Both the position numbers and the translations under genes were made by a program. Below are positions 1-7,526 of a DNA stretch of 8,691 nucleotides, piece by piece. The stretch spans positions 1-8,691 of the forward strand of contig JAFGFR010000121.1 of NCBI GenBank assembly GCA_016930955.1, in the 5' to 3' direction. A model generated the notes under the pieces. That model ran no database searches. It had not been told where the DNA came from and worked only from the letters and a program-made list of their open reading frames with translations. Positions within the stretch are counted from its first letter, which is position 1, and every line of letters begins with the position of its first letter. The stretch is from Victivallales bacterium. GTDB lineage: Bacteria > Verrucomicrobiota > Lentisphaeria > Victivallales > JAADHT01.

Positions 1-937
1 GGGTGGCCCCGACGGCGGTGACGGCGGGGACGGCGGGGATGTAGTCCTGCGTGGCGCGGCAGGTGAGCAGAGCCTTGTGCGCTACCGGTTCACACAGCAT
101 TTCTCATGCAAACACGGTGTCCATGGCAAAGGTAAGGACTTGCACGGCAGGAGAAGCCCGGACCTTGTGCTTGAAGTCCCCGTCGGAACGATAGTCAGGG
201 GTATCGATGGCGCTCTGCTCGGGGACATAGACGCGGACGGCAAGGAGCTTGTTGTCGCTCTGGGCGGACGCGGAGGCAGGGGGAATCCCCGCTTCGCGAC
301 GAATAACAACCGCGTGCCGATGGAGACCGAGAACGGACTTCCGGGCGAGGAGGTGAAGATCGAGCTCGAGCTCAAGACCATCGCCGATGTCGGGCTTGTG
401 GGTTTCCCCAATGCGGGCAAGTCAACGTTGCTCTCGGCCATTTCCGCGGCTCGCCCGAAGGTGGCCCCCTACCCGTTCACGACATTGCATCCTGTTGTGG
501 GAGTGGTGGAGCTGCCTGGTTACAAGAGGTTTACCGTGGCGGACGTTCCCGGGCTGATAGACGGTGCGCACGACAATGTCGGTCTAGGGCATTCATTCCT
601 GCGTCACATCGAGCGGACGCGGATTTTGGTTTATGTCCTTGACATGGCCGGAGTGGACGGCAGGACACCGTTCGAGGACTACGAGTCTTTGAAAAAAGAG
701 CTTGACCTCTATATGAGCGGGCTGTCCAAAAGACCTTCGCTGATCGCCGCCAACAAGATGGACATCGGGGAGTCCGCCGAGAATCTGGAGCTTTTCAGGC
801 ACGAGTACCCGAACGAGCGGGTGATACCGATCAGCGCGGCTAATTCTGATAATCTGGACGAGCTTGTGGATGCATTGGGCTCGACGCTATATGAAGACAA
901 TACTTTAAATCAACCCGAAGGAGGGAAACAACAATGA
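1..937 (+). CDS. obgE: Obg/CgtA family GTPase, 5'-truncated by the window edge
   Basis: Obg proteins are GTPases that bind the large ribosomal subunit and act in late 50S assembly and stress or cell-cycle control. The frame is open from base 2, before any start codon. It begins inside the glycine-rich Obg fold (GGPDGGDGGDGG), so roughly 30-40 N-terminal residues lie upstream. The Obg-fold signature GGRGGRGNPRFATNNN is at about 264-311. The G domain then shows G1 GFPNAGKS (401-424), PFTT in switch I, G3 DVPG, G4 NKMD and G5 ISA. The protein stops soon after the G domain, so the C-terminal OCT domain of Bacillus-type Obg is absent, as in the shorter forms of the family. The GTG at 77 is internal to the Obg fold and is not the true start. 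The 3' end overlaps rnr by ATGA, suggesting translational coupling. Identification is firm; only the N-terminus is unseen. Confidence 0.96.
   Translation, partial: GGPDGGDGGDGGDVVLRGAAGEQSLVRYRFTQHFSCKHGVHGKGKDLHGRRSPDLVLEVPVGTIVRGIDGALLGDIDADGKELVVALGGRGGRGNPRFATNNNRVPMETENGLPGEEVKIELELKTIADVGLVGFPNAGKSTLLSAISAARPKVAPYPFTTLHPVVGVVELPGYKRFTVADVPGLIDGAHDNVGLGHSFLRHIERTRILVYVLDMAGVDGRTPFEDYESLKKELDLYMSGLSKRPSLIAANKMDIGESAENLELFRHEYPNERVIPISAANSDNLDELVDALGSTLYEDNTLNQPEGGKQQ
918..925 (+). promoter_or_regulatory. Shine-Dalgarno site of the RNase R gene, inside the end of obgE
   Basis: AAGGAGGG lies 8 bases before the ATG at 934 and is a near-ideal ribosome binding site. It is embedded in the last codons of the Obg gene, so it also encodes residues near its C-terminus. 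It fixes the rnr start and supports co-translation of the pair. Confidence 0.85.
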
Positions 938-2892
938 AGTCTGCAGGAAGAAACAAAAAAGGAAGACGCGCAAAACCGGCTGAATCCAAGAGGAGAAAGA
1001 TGCCGGTCTACTCCGGCAAGATCATCATCACGTCAGGGGGGCTGGGGTTTGTGACGGTCGATGGCGAGGAGTCCGAGATATTCATACCCCCACAGTATAC
1101 CGGACGCGCAATGGACGGCGATATGGTCGAGGTCGAGATTCTGGACGAGACCAGGCCTTCATCGAAAGGCCCTGCCGGGAAGGTGAAGAAAATAATCGAG
1201 CGCACCAGAAAGGCCGTGGTGGGAGAGTTGCTCGCAGGCAGGAAAATCCGCCCCTTGAACAGGAGACTGCCGGACGTTGACGTCAGCGGAAGCCTAGGGG
1301 AGGCACGAAAAGGCGAATGGGTTGAGCTGGAACTCGCACAGCCAGGCAAGGGAAGCAGCTCCCCCAGAGGCACTCTGAAGGGAGTCTTGGGAAAGGCCGG
1401 AGGGGTGGCCGCCGACATTGATGCAGTCATACGCGAGTACGGACTGGTCGAGCCCTACACCGATGATCAGAACAAACGCGCATCAACCATCATCCCGGAT
1501 GAATTCACGAGAACCGATCTGACTGGGCTCTTCAGCATCACCATAGACCCGTTCGACGCAAAGGATTTCGACGATGCCATATCAATATCTCCGGATGCCG
1601 ACGGCGGCGACAACGGCATAGTCGAGCTGGGGGTGCATATCGCCGATGTCTCGGCGTATGTCATGCCGGGAAGCGAGCTCGACTTGGAGGCACGCAGAAG
1701 AGGGTTCACGGCATACATCCCCGGCAACACGCTGCCTATGCTTCCGGCATCCTTGACGGAAAACGCCAGCCTCATGGTCGGCAGGGACACCCCCGCACAT
1801 TCGGTATTGTTCAAAGTTGATTCGAAGAGCGGGAAGGTCATTTCCACAAAACGCAGTTTCTCAACGGTCAGAATCGCCGCCAGGCTCACCTTCGACGAAG
1901 TGCAGTCCGCGATTGACGGCTCCCCTCCCCCACAATGGGCCCCGGAGCTTGCAAAAGCCGTGGACAAACTCGTCGCACTGACCCGTAAAATGCGCAAATA
2001 CAGAGCCAAGACAGAACACTTCCTCGAGCTGGCAACACGCGAGATCAGAGTCGTCTGCGACGACAAGACAAAAGAGATCAAGGGCATTGTGCAGAAGACC
2101 CAGACAGAGGCCGACCAGCTCGTCGAGGAATGCATGCTGGCCGCCAATGTGGCCGTGGCCTGCGAACTTGACCGACGACGCATCCCCGGCCTCTACAGGG
2201 TTCACCCCGAGCCATCCCCAGAGAAACTGCAGGACCTCACAGTATTCCTCGAGCAGACCTTCGGCATCTCACCCGGAGACCTTTCGAGCAGAATCGCATG
2301 CAACCATTTCCTTTCAGGGCTTCCGGACGACCAAAACAAACCCGTGATACTCGACGCATTCCTCAGAGCCATGATGCGGGCATACTACCTCGAACGCCCG
2401 CAGCTGCACTTCGGCCTCGGAAAAGGCCTCTACTCCCACTTCACCAGCCCGATCAGACGCTATCCCGACACCGTCGTGCACCAGCAGCTGAGACTCGCCG
2501 ACAAGGGAGAGAAGCCCATCGCACAGGACAAGATTGCGAACTTCGCAAAGAACTGCTCCGAGCAGGAACTCAACATTGACAGCGCATACTACGCCGCCAA
2601 CGACAGGCTTAAACTGCACTACGTCAAAGATAAAATGCTCAACAGCTCCGCCTCGGTCATGGAGGGGAATATTCGAAAGGTCACATCCTCAGGACTCAAC
2701 GTGGACATCCACGACCTCGGCATATCCGGATTCGTCCCTCTGGAGGATATCCCCGGATCATACCGGAAACGCTCAGGGAAGTTCATCGCAAAAAAAGGCC
2801 ACGCAACTTACAAGTGCGGGGACTTCATCTACCTCCAGCTCGACAGAATCGACATGATCCGCGGAATGGCAATATTCAGACCCGTAAGCTGA
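934..2892 (+). CDS. rnr: Ribonuclease R (RNase II/RNB family 3'-5' exoribonuclease)
   Basis: Processive 3'-5' hydrolytic exoribonuclease of the RNase R/II family, acting in the cytoplasm in mRNA, rRNA and tmRNA-linked turnover. The 652-residue product starts with a Lys/Arg-rich tail (about 1-23). Two cold-shock/OB-type domains follow: one around 25-75 (GGLGFVTVDGEE...EIFIPP) and a weaker one at about 90-150. The RNB domain spans about 195-515. Its metal site is IDPFDAKDFDDA, with Asp205, Asp211, Asp213 and Asp214 at the same spacing as the four catalytic aspartates of E. coli RNase II and RNase R. HFTSPIRRYPD at 502-512 is the conserved RNA-binding/catalytic arginine motif. A C-terminal S1 domain covers about 573-650. 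The length is nearer RNase II, but the tandem cold-shock domains and basic N-terminus favour RNase R. The start is set by a strong ribosome binding site and the ATGA overlap with obgE. Confidence 0.95.
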   Translation: MKSAGRNKKGRRAKPAESKRRKMPVYSGKIIITSGGLGFVTVDGEESEIFIPPQYTGRAMDGDMVEVEILDETRPSSKGPAGKVKKIIERTRKAVVGELLAGRKIRPLNRRLPDVDVSGSLGEARKGEWVELELAQPGKGSSSPRGTLKGVLGKAGGVAADIDAVIREYGLVEPYTDDQNKRASTIIPDEFTRTDLTGLFSITIDPFDAKDFDDAISISPDADGGDNGIVELGVHIADVSAYVMPGSELDLEARRRGFTAYIPGNTLPMLPASLTENASLMVGRDTPAHSVLFKVDSKSGKVISTKRSFSTVRIAARLTFDEVQSAIDGSPPPQWAPELAKAVDKLVALTRKMRKYRAKTEHFLELATREIRVVCDDKTKEIKGIVQKTQTEADQLVEECMLAANVAVACELDRRRIPGLYRVHPEPSPEKLQDLTVFLEQTFGISPGDLSSRIACNHFLSGLPDDQNKPVILDAFLRAMMRAYYLERPQLHFGLGKGLYSHFTSPIRRYPDTVVHQQLRLADKGEKPIAQDKIANFAKNCSEQELNIDSAYYAANDRLKLHYVKDKMLNSSASVMEGNIRKVTSSGLNVDIHDLGISGFVPLEDIPGSYRKRSGKFIAKKGHATYKCGDFIYLQLDRIDMIRGMAIFRPVS

Positions 2893-2904
2893 AAGCAGGA
2901 GAAG

Positions 2905-2946
2905 GGTTTCAGGTTTCAGGTTTCAGTGTTCAGGTTTCAGGTGGCA
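2905..2946 (+). repeat. Heptamer tandem array, consensus GGTTTCA, 6 units
   Basis: Six consecutive 7-base units begin 13 bases after the rnr stop. Units 1-3 and 5 are exactly GGTTTCA, unit 4 is GTGTTCA and unit 6 is GGTGGCA. The units are directly abutting, so this is a short-period tandem array and not a CRISPR or transposon end. Confidence 0.9.
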
Positions 2947-2960
2947 AGTGGGCCGCATCT

Positions 2961-2995
2961 GTTTAGGATTTTGAGTTTAGAGTTTCGGATTTCCA
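2961..2995 (+). repeat. Degenerate heptamer array, consensus GTTTAGA, 5 units
   Basis: Five 7-base units read GTTTAGG, ATTTTGA, GTTTAGA, GTTTCGG and ATTTCCA. The copies have diverged but the 7-base period is kept. It shares the GTTT core with the preceding heptamer array, and the cores of the two arrays are offset by 55 bases (eight units minus one base). The two could be one decayed array with a single-base deletion; the 14 bases between them do not resemble either consensus. Confidence 0.65.
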
Positions 2996-3018
2996 AAATT
3001 GTGGCAGTCAGAGGGTTC

Positions 3019-3054
3019 TCGATATTATCGATACTTTCGATATTTTCGACACTC
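3019..3054 (+). repeat. Nonamer tandem array, consensus TCGATAYTT, 4 units
   Basis: Four abutting 9-base units read TCGATATTA, TCGATACTT, TCGATATTT and TCGACACTC. The first unit boundary also makes the small palindrome TCGATATTATCGA (3019-3031). In one frame the repeat would read Arg-Tyr-Phe over and over, which explains a spurious small reading frame here. Confidence 0.85.
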
Positions 3055-3085
3055 AAGAGTTAGCCTTGAAATGCTGCCTGAAGCG

Positions 3086-3112
3086 ATCAAATCGAAATCG
3101 AAATTGAAATCG
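3086..3112 (+). repeat. Hexamer tandem array, consensus ATCGAA, about 4.5 units
   Basis: ATCAA, then ATCGAA, ATCGAA, ATTGAA and a partial ATCG follow one another directly. It is the fourth tandem block in this gap and has a different period from the others. It lies about 70 bases beyond the stop codon of the convergent mannosidase gene. Confidence 0.8.
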
Positions 3113-3181
3113 TGCAATCCGCCGTCGTCCTTTGGCTATGGCGTGACAGGTCGCAATCGAGAAATGGACGGGAAATTGTTT

Positions 3182-5656
3182 TCAGAGTGACAGCTCCATT
3201 AGCTGGAAGGGTTTGAGTCTGAGGGTTTTTTTTGTGTTGATTGCGGGCAGTGACGCGGTGCATTTCTGAGAGGAGTCTGATGGGTTGAAGACCCTCGCGA
3301 CCCACTGTGCGCCGTCCTCCTTCGACGGTGTTATGGAGGCGCATATGACGACGGGGTTGTCGAAGGTTATGAAGGGCTTGGGCTTGTTTCCGGATCCGTC
3401 GGGGCAAAATGGCAGAGCCACCGGTGGCTGGCTCGCCTCGTCGGCCTTTCTTCCGAGCTCCGGGACGTGCGAGCACGCGGGGCCGGCATCAAGGATGAAG
3501 CTGAAGTTGCGCACTCCCCGGTCGATCCTGGGAATGTGTCGGTCGGAGGGGATTATCGCTTTGTCGGCGATCGGATGCGCGGAATACGCAGGGGAACGCA
3601 GCAAGGACATGCGTATCTCGCCCTTGTCGAAGTCCGATCCGTAAGTGCCATCATTTATCACACTGAACGACATGCCGGTCTTGGCATCCACTGCTGCGGT
3701 CCATCGTTGTGCCACGGCCTCCTTTCCGCCGGAGGGGAGCTTCTGGACTCCCCACGCGGTCTCGCCAAGATACTCCGGGTTTTCCAAGGTTGTCGGAAGC
3801 GATAGCTTGAGGAATTTGTCAGACTCCATCCAGTGCACGTTGATGGCGATGGTGCATGCCGTGCCGTGCATAGGGATCTCATAGTGGATATTAGCATGTG
3901 AACGATTGAATTCGAATGTCGCCTCGATGACGGTTCTGGCCTTGCCGGCCTCTACAATCCTGACGGGCTGGAGGGTCTTTGCATGGACACCGCAGATCTC
4001 GGCGGCCCTTTTGGCGGAGGCGAGCTTGAAGGAGCCGGCTTTTTTACGGAATGAATCAACTCGCATGCCCCATGGGTCAGCGGAGTCCTTCATGACCAGA
4101 AGCCTTGCCGCGCCGGGTTTGAGCATATTTCTTCCGTTGATCTCGATATATTCCAAAAGCCCTGTGCGGCGGCTTATTGAAAGCCTGAGGTCTTTTGTCT
4201 TGACTACGATGCTTTTGTCTTGCGGTGACAATTCAGGCAGGCGTGGCCGTTCTTCCCGGGTCTCGAGTCGGCAGTCGAATCTGCTCATCTGCCCCGCCGG
4301 GAGAGTGGCCTCAAAGACTATCTTCTTTCGCCAGTCGAGATTCAGATTGGATTCCTCCTTTTCGATATTCGTGGGCAAATCCTTGCCTTGGGATGTGACC
4401 ACTGGCACGGTCCAGGTCCTGTCGTGGTTCTGATCCGGGAGCTGGAACTCGCAAGAGACCAGAGTCGTGACATCGTGCGGATGAGGATTGAACACGAAGA
4501 CAGGAATCATTCCTTCGGCCACCGGGGACTGTCCGGAGCAGAGGGCGAAAAACGCCCTGGCACGCAAGCGCCGGAGAATCTCCATCGCATGCCCCATCAT
4601 TTGCAGGCAGTTTTCCTCGACAGGCGCTATCGAGCTGCCAGGAAGTATGTCGTGGAACTGAACGAAAAGGAGATCCCTCAAAGCCTCTTTGAAATCCCTT
4701 TCGGGGTACTCCATCAGCGAGTTTGCCACAGCAGCAGCGCACATCTTCTCGACCTGGAACATGGTGTTCTCGAGACGGCGGTATGCCTGCTTGATCTTTG
4801 CCTGGGATGTATAGCATCCGACAGCCCATGAGTTCAAGTCGTCCTCATGACGCGGCAGACTGTGCCCGGAGGCCGACAGCTCGGTGAAGAATGCATCGGG
4901 GGTTGAGTGACCGACAGGGAAAGAAACCTCATCGAACATTTCCGACAAATCATTAATATCCTTTCGCGATGCCCCGCCGCCATGGTTCCCGACACCCCAA
5001 AGCACAATCTTTGGCCAGTCCGCATCACCCGGGTAGGCTTCCAGTGTTCTCTCGATCTTCTCGCGCACCTTGCCCAGATGGGAGTTATAGTGTCCCGGGA
5101 TCCTGACTGCCGCCACCTCTCCACCGTCGAACCCGACCCAACGAAAGAGGTGTGCCGGCAGATGGAGGTTCTCCCTCCCGGGACGGCAGAACACATAAGA
5201 AGACTGCCCGCAGGCCCTGAGCACGGTAACAATCCCCCGGGAATGGCCGAAAGAGTCGAAGTTGACACCGGCAAGAGGCTTGACACCCAGACGTTCACGG
5301 AAGTATTCAAGCCCGTATCTAGCCTGACGCAGCAGCGCCTCCCCTGATGGCATGTTGCAGTCTGGCTGCAGGAACCATCCGCCAGTAACATGCCAGCGGC
5401 CTGCGGCGACCAGTGCGCAAATGCGCGCGAACAGTTCAGGATCGTACTCCTCGACCCACTGGTACAGCAACGCCTCGTTGTGGTTGAATATGAACCCGTG
5501 GAACTCCTCGCAGAAGTCCGCGGCGGCTCTGAAGGTCGAGACAGCCTCCGACGCTCCCTCCTCCCATTCCCATAGCCATACCGGGTCAAGATGCGCATTG
5601 CACACCAGATGCACAGTCCCCGCCCCCCCGGAAGGTCGCCTGTCAGATTTCTTCAT
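3182..5656 (-). CDS. Glycoside hydrolase family 38 alpha-mannosidase
   Basis: Retaining exo-alpha-mannosidase of GH38, hydrolysing terminal alpha-linked mannose with a catalytic divalent metal (usually Zn). The 824-residue product has the GH38 N-terminal catalytic domain at about 14-290. Metal ligands are His22 and Asp24 in NAHLDPVWLWEWEE. GGWFLQPDCNMPSGE is at 92-106. The nucleophile and third metal ligand is probably Asp134 in NFDSFGHSRG, and GVGNHGGG is at 221-228. The helical middle domain (about 280-370) carries YTSQAKIKQAYRRLE and QFHDILPGSS, whose His335 should be the fourth ligand. The beta-rich C-terminal domains follow. No signal peptide or membrane segment is visible, so it is probably cytoplasmic. 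Start: ATG 5654-5656, 15 codons before the first conserved motif, with only a weak AGGCG upstream. It is the last gene of the - strand set. Substrate linkage cannot be read from sequence. Confidence 0.93.
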   Translation of the reverse strand: MKKSDRRPSGGAGTVHLVCNAHLDPVWLWEWEEGASEAVSTFRAAADFCEEFHGFIFNHNEALLYQWVEEYDPELFARICALVAAGRWHVTGGWFLQPDCNMPSGEALLRQARYGLEYFRERLGVKPLAGVNFDSFGHSRGIVTVLRACGQSSYVFCRPGRENLHLPAHLFRWVGFDGGEVAAVRIPGHYNSHLGKVREKIERTLEAYPGDADWPKIVLWGVGNHGGGASRKDINDLSEMFDEVSFPVGHSTPDAFFTELSASGHSLPRHEDDLNSWAVGCYTSQAKIKQAYRRLENTMFQVEKMCAAAVANSLMEYPERDFKEALRDLLFVQFHDILPGSSIAPVEENCLQMMGHAMEILRRLRARAFFALCSGQSPVAEGMIPVFVFNPHPHDVTTLVSCEFQLPDQNHDRTWTVPVVTSQGKDLPTNIEKEESNLNLDWRKKIVFEATLPAGQMSRFDCRLETREERPRLPELSPQDKSIVVKTKDLRLSISRRTGLLEYIEINGRNMLKPGAARLLVMKDSADPWGMRVDSFRKKAGSFKLASAKRAAEICGVHAKTLQPVRIVEAGKARTVIEATFEFNRSHANIHYEIPMHGTACTIAINVHWMESDKFLKLSLPTTLENPEYLGETAWGVQKLPSGGKEAVAQRWTAAVDAKTGMSFSVINDGTYGSDFDKGEIRMSLLRSPAYSAHPIADKAIIPSDRHIPRIDRGVRNFSFILDAGPACSHVPELGRKADEASQPPVALPFCPDGSGNKPKPFITFDNPVVICASITPSKEDGAQWVARVFNPSDSSQKCTASLPAINTKKTLRLKPFQLMELSL

Positions 5657-5719
5657 AGCACTTCGCCTGTTTTAGTCTCGCTTACTACCGAGAGGATTTC
5701 AAAAATAAAAGGAGCCAGT

Positions 5720-5741
5720 TCCAAAACATTTATGTCTTGGA
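5720..5741 (-). promoter_or_regulatory. Intercistronic stem-loop ahead of the mannosidase gene
   Basis: In the - strand transcript TCCAAGACA pairs with TGTTTTGGA around a TAAA loop: nine pairs with one G-U. The stem is AT-rich, and a T-rich stretch (CCTTTTATTTTT) begins about 6 bases after it. It starts 8 bases beyond the stop of the upstream barrel gene, in a 92-base gap. It could be a weak terminator or attenuator lowering mannosidase expression, or a 3'-end stabiliser after processing. The distance from stem to T-tract makes a classical intrinsic terminator unlikely. Confidence 0.4.
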
Positions 5742-5748
5742 CAAATCC

Positions 5749-7512
5749 TTACGCTTCGCTCCTGAGCGCCTTCAAGTTATCGAGCTTTTTCTGTGCTGAT
5801 TCCACATCGAACATATACCCGAATCCTTCCCCGTGGAATCCCTGCCGCGGGTCTTTCCCTAAAACAGGAATGACTCCCTCGAGGTTTTCGATTTCATCAT
5901 CAACGATTTGCATGAATCTTTTAATGCTCCTATCATTCCAGCCCTTTCTCAGCCTGTATGCCCTGTATGTGTTGCATATGCTTCTGAAGACATGATAGCA
6001 TGTCCTGGCAGTCGAGAGCTCCTCGTGTCTGCGCTGGGCTTGAGAGTTCCCAAGCGCATTCTCAAGGATTTCGAGCCCTGCCATCCATTTTTTTTGGATA
6101 ATCTCGAAACCTTCGATTACTTCGTCCAATGTATATCCTTCGAGTGATTTTTCCAGGGAATCTCCTCGGGTCTTGTCGAGGAGCCATGACCTGCCACAGG
6201 GGATATTGTCCGGCTGCCCGGGCCGGATCGGATAGGCCAGAGTATAGTTGATCGGACTGCTGTAAAGAAAAGGAATCGAAAAAGGATAGCTGTCCATGGC
6301 CTCCGAGAATTTCAGCCAAGCCCTGGCGACACCTTTCGGGTCGCAGCCCGGGAAATAGCCGGATGCAAAGTTTTCAAGTGCGGATTTCTTCCCCTCGAGG
6401 GGTTCTTCGTCGGTGAGAAAATAATTGAATGCGGCAGTGTTTGCGGTGATCATGTTCCCGAAATTCCAGCATCCCATGAAGTCCGCAATGTCATTCCCCC
6501 TCAGATATTTGACTTTTTCAAAGATATTGGCGATGACGGGAAGGTTTGGCACAGTGGCGAGCTCGTGTGTCGTTCCGAATTGCAGTTTCGCCATGCATCT
6601 TTTCCCCGCCTCCCTGGCGATTTTTGTGGAGGCTGCGAACCTTTTTGACGGGCCGACGAATGAGAGAGAGTATTCATCAATGGGTCTTTTCTTTCCGAGG
6701 ATGACTTTTTCATCCCCCCTTTCGAAGTCGGCCATGTAGATGACATCTTCAGGGAGGTTTTTAATGATTGTCGGCGAGGGGTCTTTTTCGTAGGCAGTCC
6801 AGCTCCAGTTCCAGGAGACTATTTCCATCTCATCCGATATGGAGCGTATCCCGTCTCGGACAAGCCGTATGATTTCGCCGACGACTTCTACGGGATGTCT
6901 TTTGGCGCATCTGGGGCATTCGATATCCATCTGGCTGAGATGACCCCATTCATCCGCGATGAGGCCTCTGCGTGACCAGCAGTGAGCGGGGTATTCGGAC
7001 GCGGTTATCAAGATCACCCCACCCAGTCCGGGGAGTCCCCGTGCGAGTGCGGCTGCCGAGGTCTCCAGATATTTTTTGACTTCGGGAGTTGATGTGCAGA
7101 GGCACTTGACTTCCAAGTCGCCCCCGTCCTCGTCCTGGAGTTTCTCTGTGCATCCAGCCACATACGGATGCTTCTTCCAGAATCCGGAGCCGGCCCATAT
7201 TCCGCGCGGTGGCTGCATGAACACGAAGACCTTCAATCCGTGCTTGTCTGCACGGGCGATGAGATCATTCATGTTCTCCAGATGAAGTTTTGAGTTTCTT
7301 CCGAATTCGGGGAAGACTTCCGACTTCACAATGTTCCTCAGCAGTCCATGGACCCATATCGCATTGAATCCGGATTTTGCGATTTTGGAAAGCTCCTCGT
7401 GCGAATAGACCTTGCTTGCGGTGAATGTCTCGTTCGCCTCAAGCTTGTCAAGCTCCTTTGTAAATGTCCCGAAACGGGAAAGTGGGGAGCGCCATATCCT
7501 TATGCTGTCCAT
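5749..7512 (-). CDS. Uncharacterised protein, probable (beta/alpha)8-barrel glycosidase-like enzyme
   Basis: I do not recognise a named family. The 587-residue product shows hydrophobic strand-like segments at TIM-barrel spacing: NAIWVHG (about 50-56), KVFVFMQP (94-101), GVILITASE (165-173), EIVSWNWSW (230-238), VIYMADFERG (257-266) and DIADFMGCWNFG (about 342-353). The loops following them are rich in Trp, Glu, Asp and His, as in sugar-binding barrels. Glu173 in ITASEYPAHCW ends one strand and is a candidate acid/base or nucleophile. A CPRC pair (199-202) could bind metal or stabilise a loop. The last 130 residues are mostly helical and charged. No signal peptide is visible. The start is at 7510-7512: an in-frame ATG at 7519-7521 exists but overlaps the ribosome binding site that serves the later ATG. 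It lies between the creatininase-like and GH38 genes, so a role in the same glycan pathway is inferred. The exact reaction is unknown. Confidence 0.8.
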   Translation of the reverse strand: MDSIRIWRSPLSRFGTFTKELDKLEANETFTASKVYSHEELSKIAKSGFNAIWVHGLLRNIVKSEVFPEFGRNSKLHLENMNDLIARADKHGLKVFVFMQPPRGIWAGSGFWKKHPYVAGCTEKLQDEDGGDLEVKCLCTSTPEVKKYLETSAAALARGLPGLGGVILITASEYPAHCWSRRGLIADEWGHLSQMDIECPRCAKRHPVEVVGEIIRLVRDGIRSISDEMEIVSWNWSWTAYEKDPSPTIIKNLPEDVIYMADFERGDEKVILGKKRPIDEYSLSFVGPSKRFAASTKIAREAGKRCMAKLQFGTTHELATVPNLPVIANIFEKVKYLRGNDIADFMGCWNFGNMITANTAAFNYFLTDEEPLEGKKSALENFASGYFPGCDPKGVARAWLKFSEAMDSYPFSIPFLYSSPINYTLAYPIRPGQPDNIPCGRSWLLDKTRGDSLEKSLEGYTLDEVIEGFEIIQKKWMAGLEILENALGNSQAQRRHEELSTARTCYHVFRSICNTYRAYRLRKGWNDRSIKRFMQIVDDEIENLEGVIPVLGKDPRQGFHGEGFGYMFDVESAQKKLDNLKALRSEA

Positions 7513-7520
7513 GAATATCA

Positions 7521-7526
7521 TCCTTT
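7521..7526 (-). promoter_or_regulatory. Ribosome binding site deciding the start of the barrel protein
   Basis: AAAGGA overlaps the TAA stop of the upstream creatininase-like gene. It stands 8 bases before the ATG at 7510-7512, a good spacing. For the upstream ATG at 7519-7521 it would have essentially no spacer. This favours the later start and suggests translation is coupled to termination of the upstream gene. Confidence 0.7.

Noticed and set aside
82..441. 119-codon frame antisense to obgE, and similar long frames antisense to rnr and the mannosidase
   Set aside because: They lie opposite strongly recognised genes with clear motifs and show no recognisable domain. They are frame shadows from GC-rich coding sequence.
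2905..3112. CRISPR array
   Set aside because: Units are 6-9 bases, directly abutting and without spacers.
2893..3181. Intrinsic terminator for rnr or the mannosidase gene
   Set aside because: No G-C stem followed by a T-run was seen on either strand; the T-rich stretches belong to the tandem repeats.
2999..3190. Small + strand frame of 63 codons in the convergent gap
   Set aside because: Its Arg-Tyr-Phe repeats and Lys/Ser run come from the nonamer and hexamer DNA repeats. It has no ribosome binding site and overlaps the mannosidase 3' end.
5680..5725. Promoter for the mannosidase (TTGGAA, 17 bases, TGAAAT on the - strand)
   Set aside because: Each box matches only 4 of 6 consensus positions, which is too weak to list as a feature.
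7519..7521. Upstream ATG as start of the barrel protein
   Set aside because: It overlaps the AAAGGA ribosome binding site, which is correctly spaced for the ATG three codons later.
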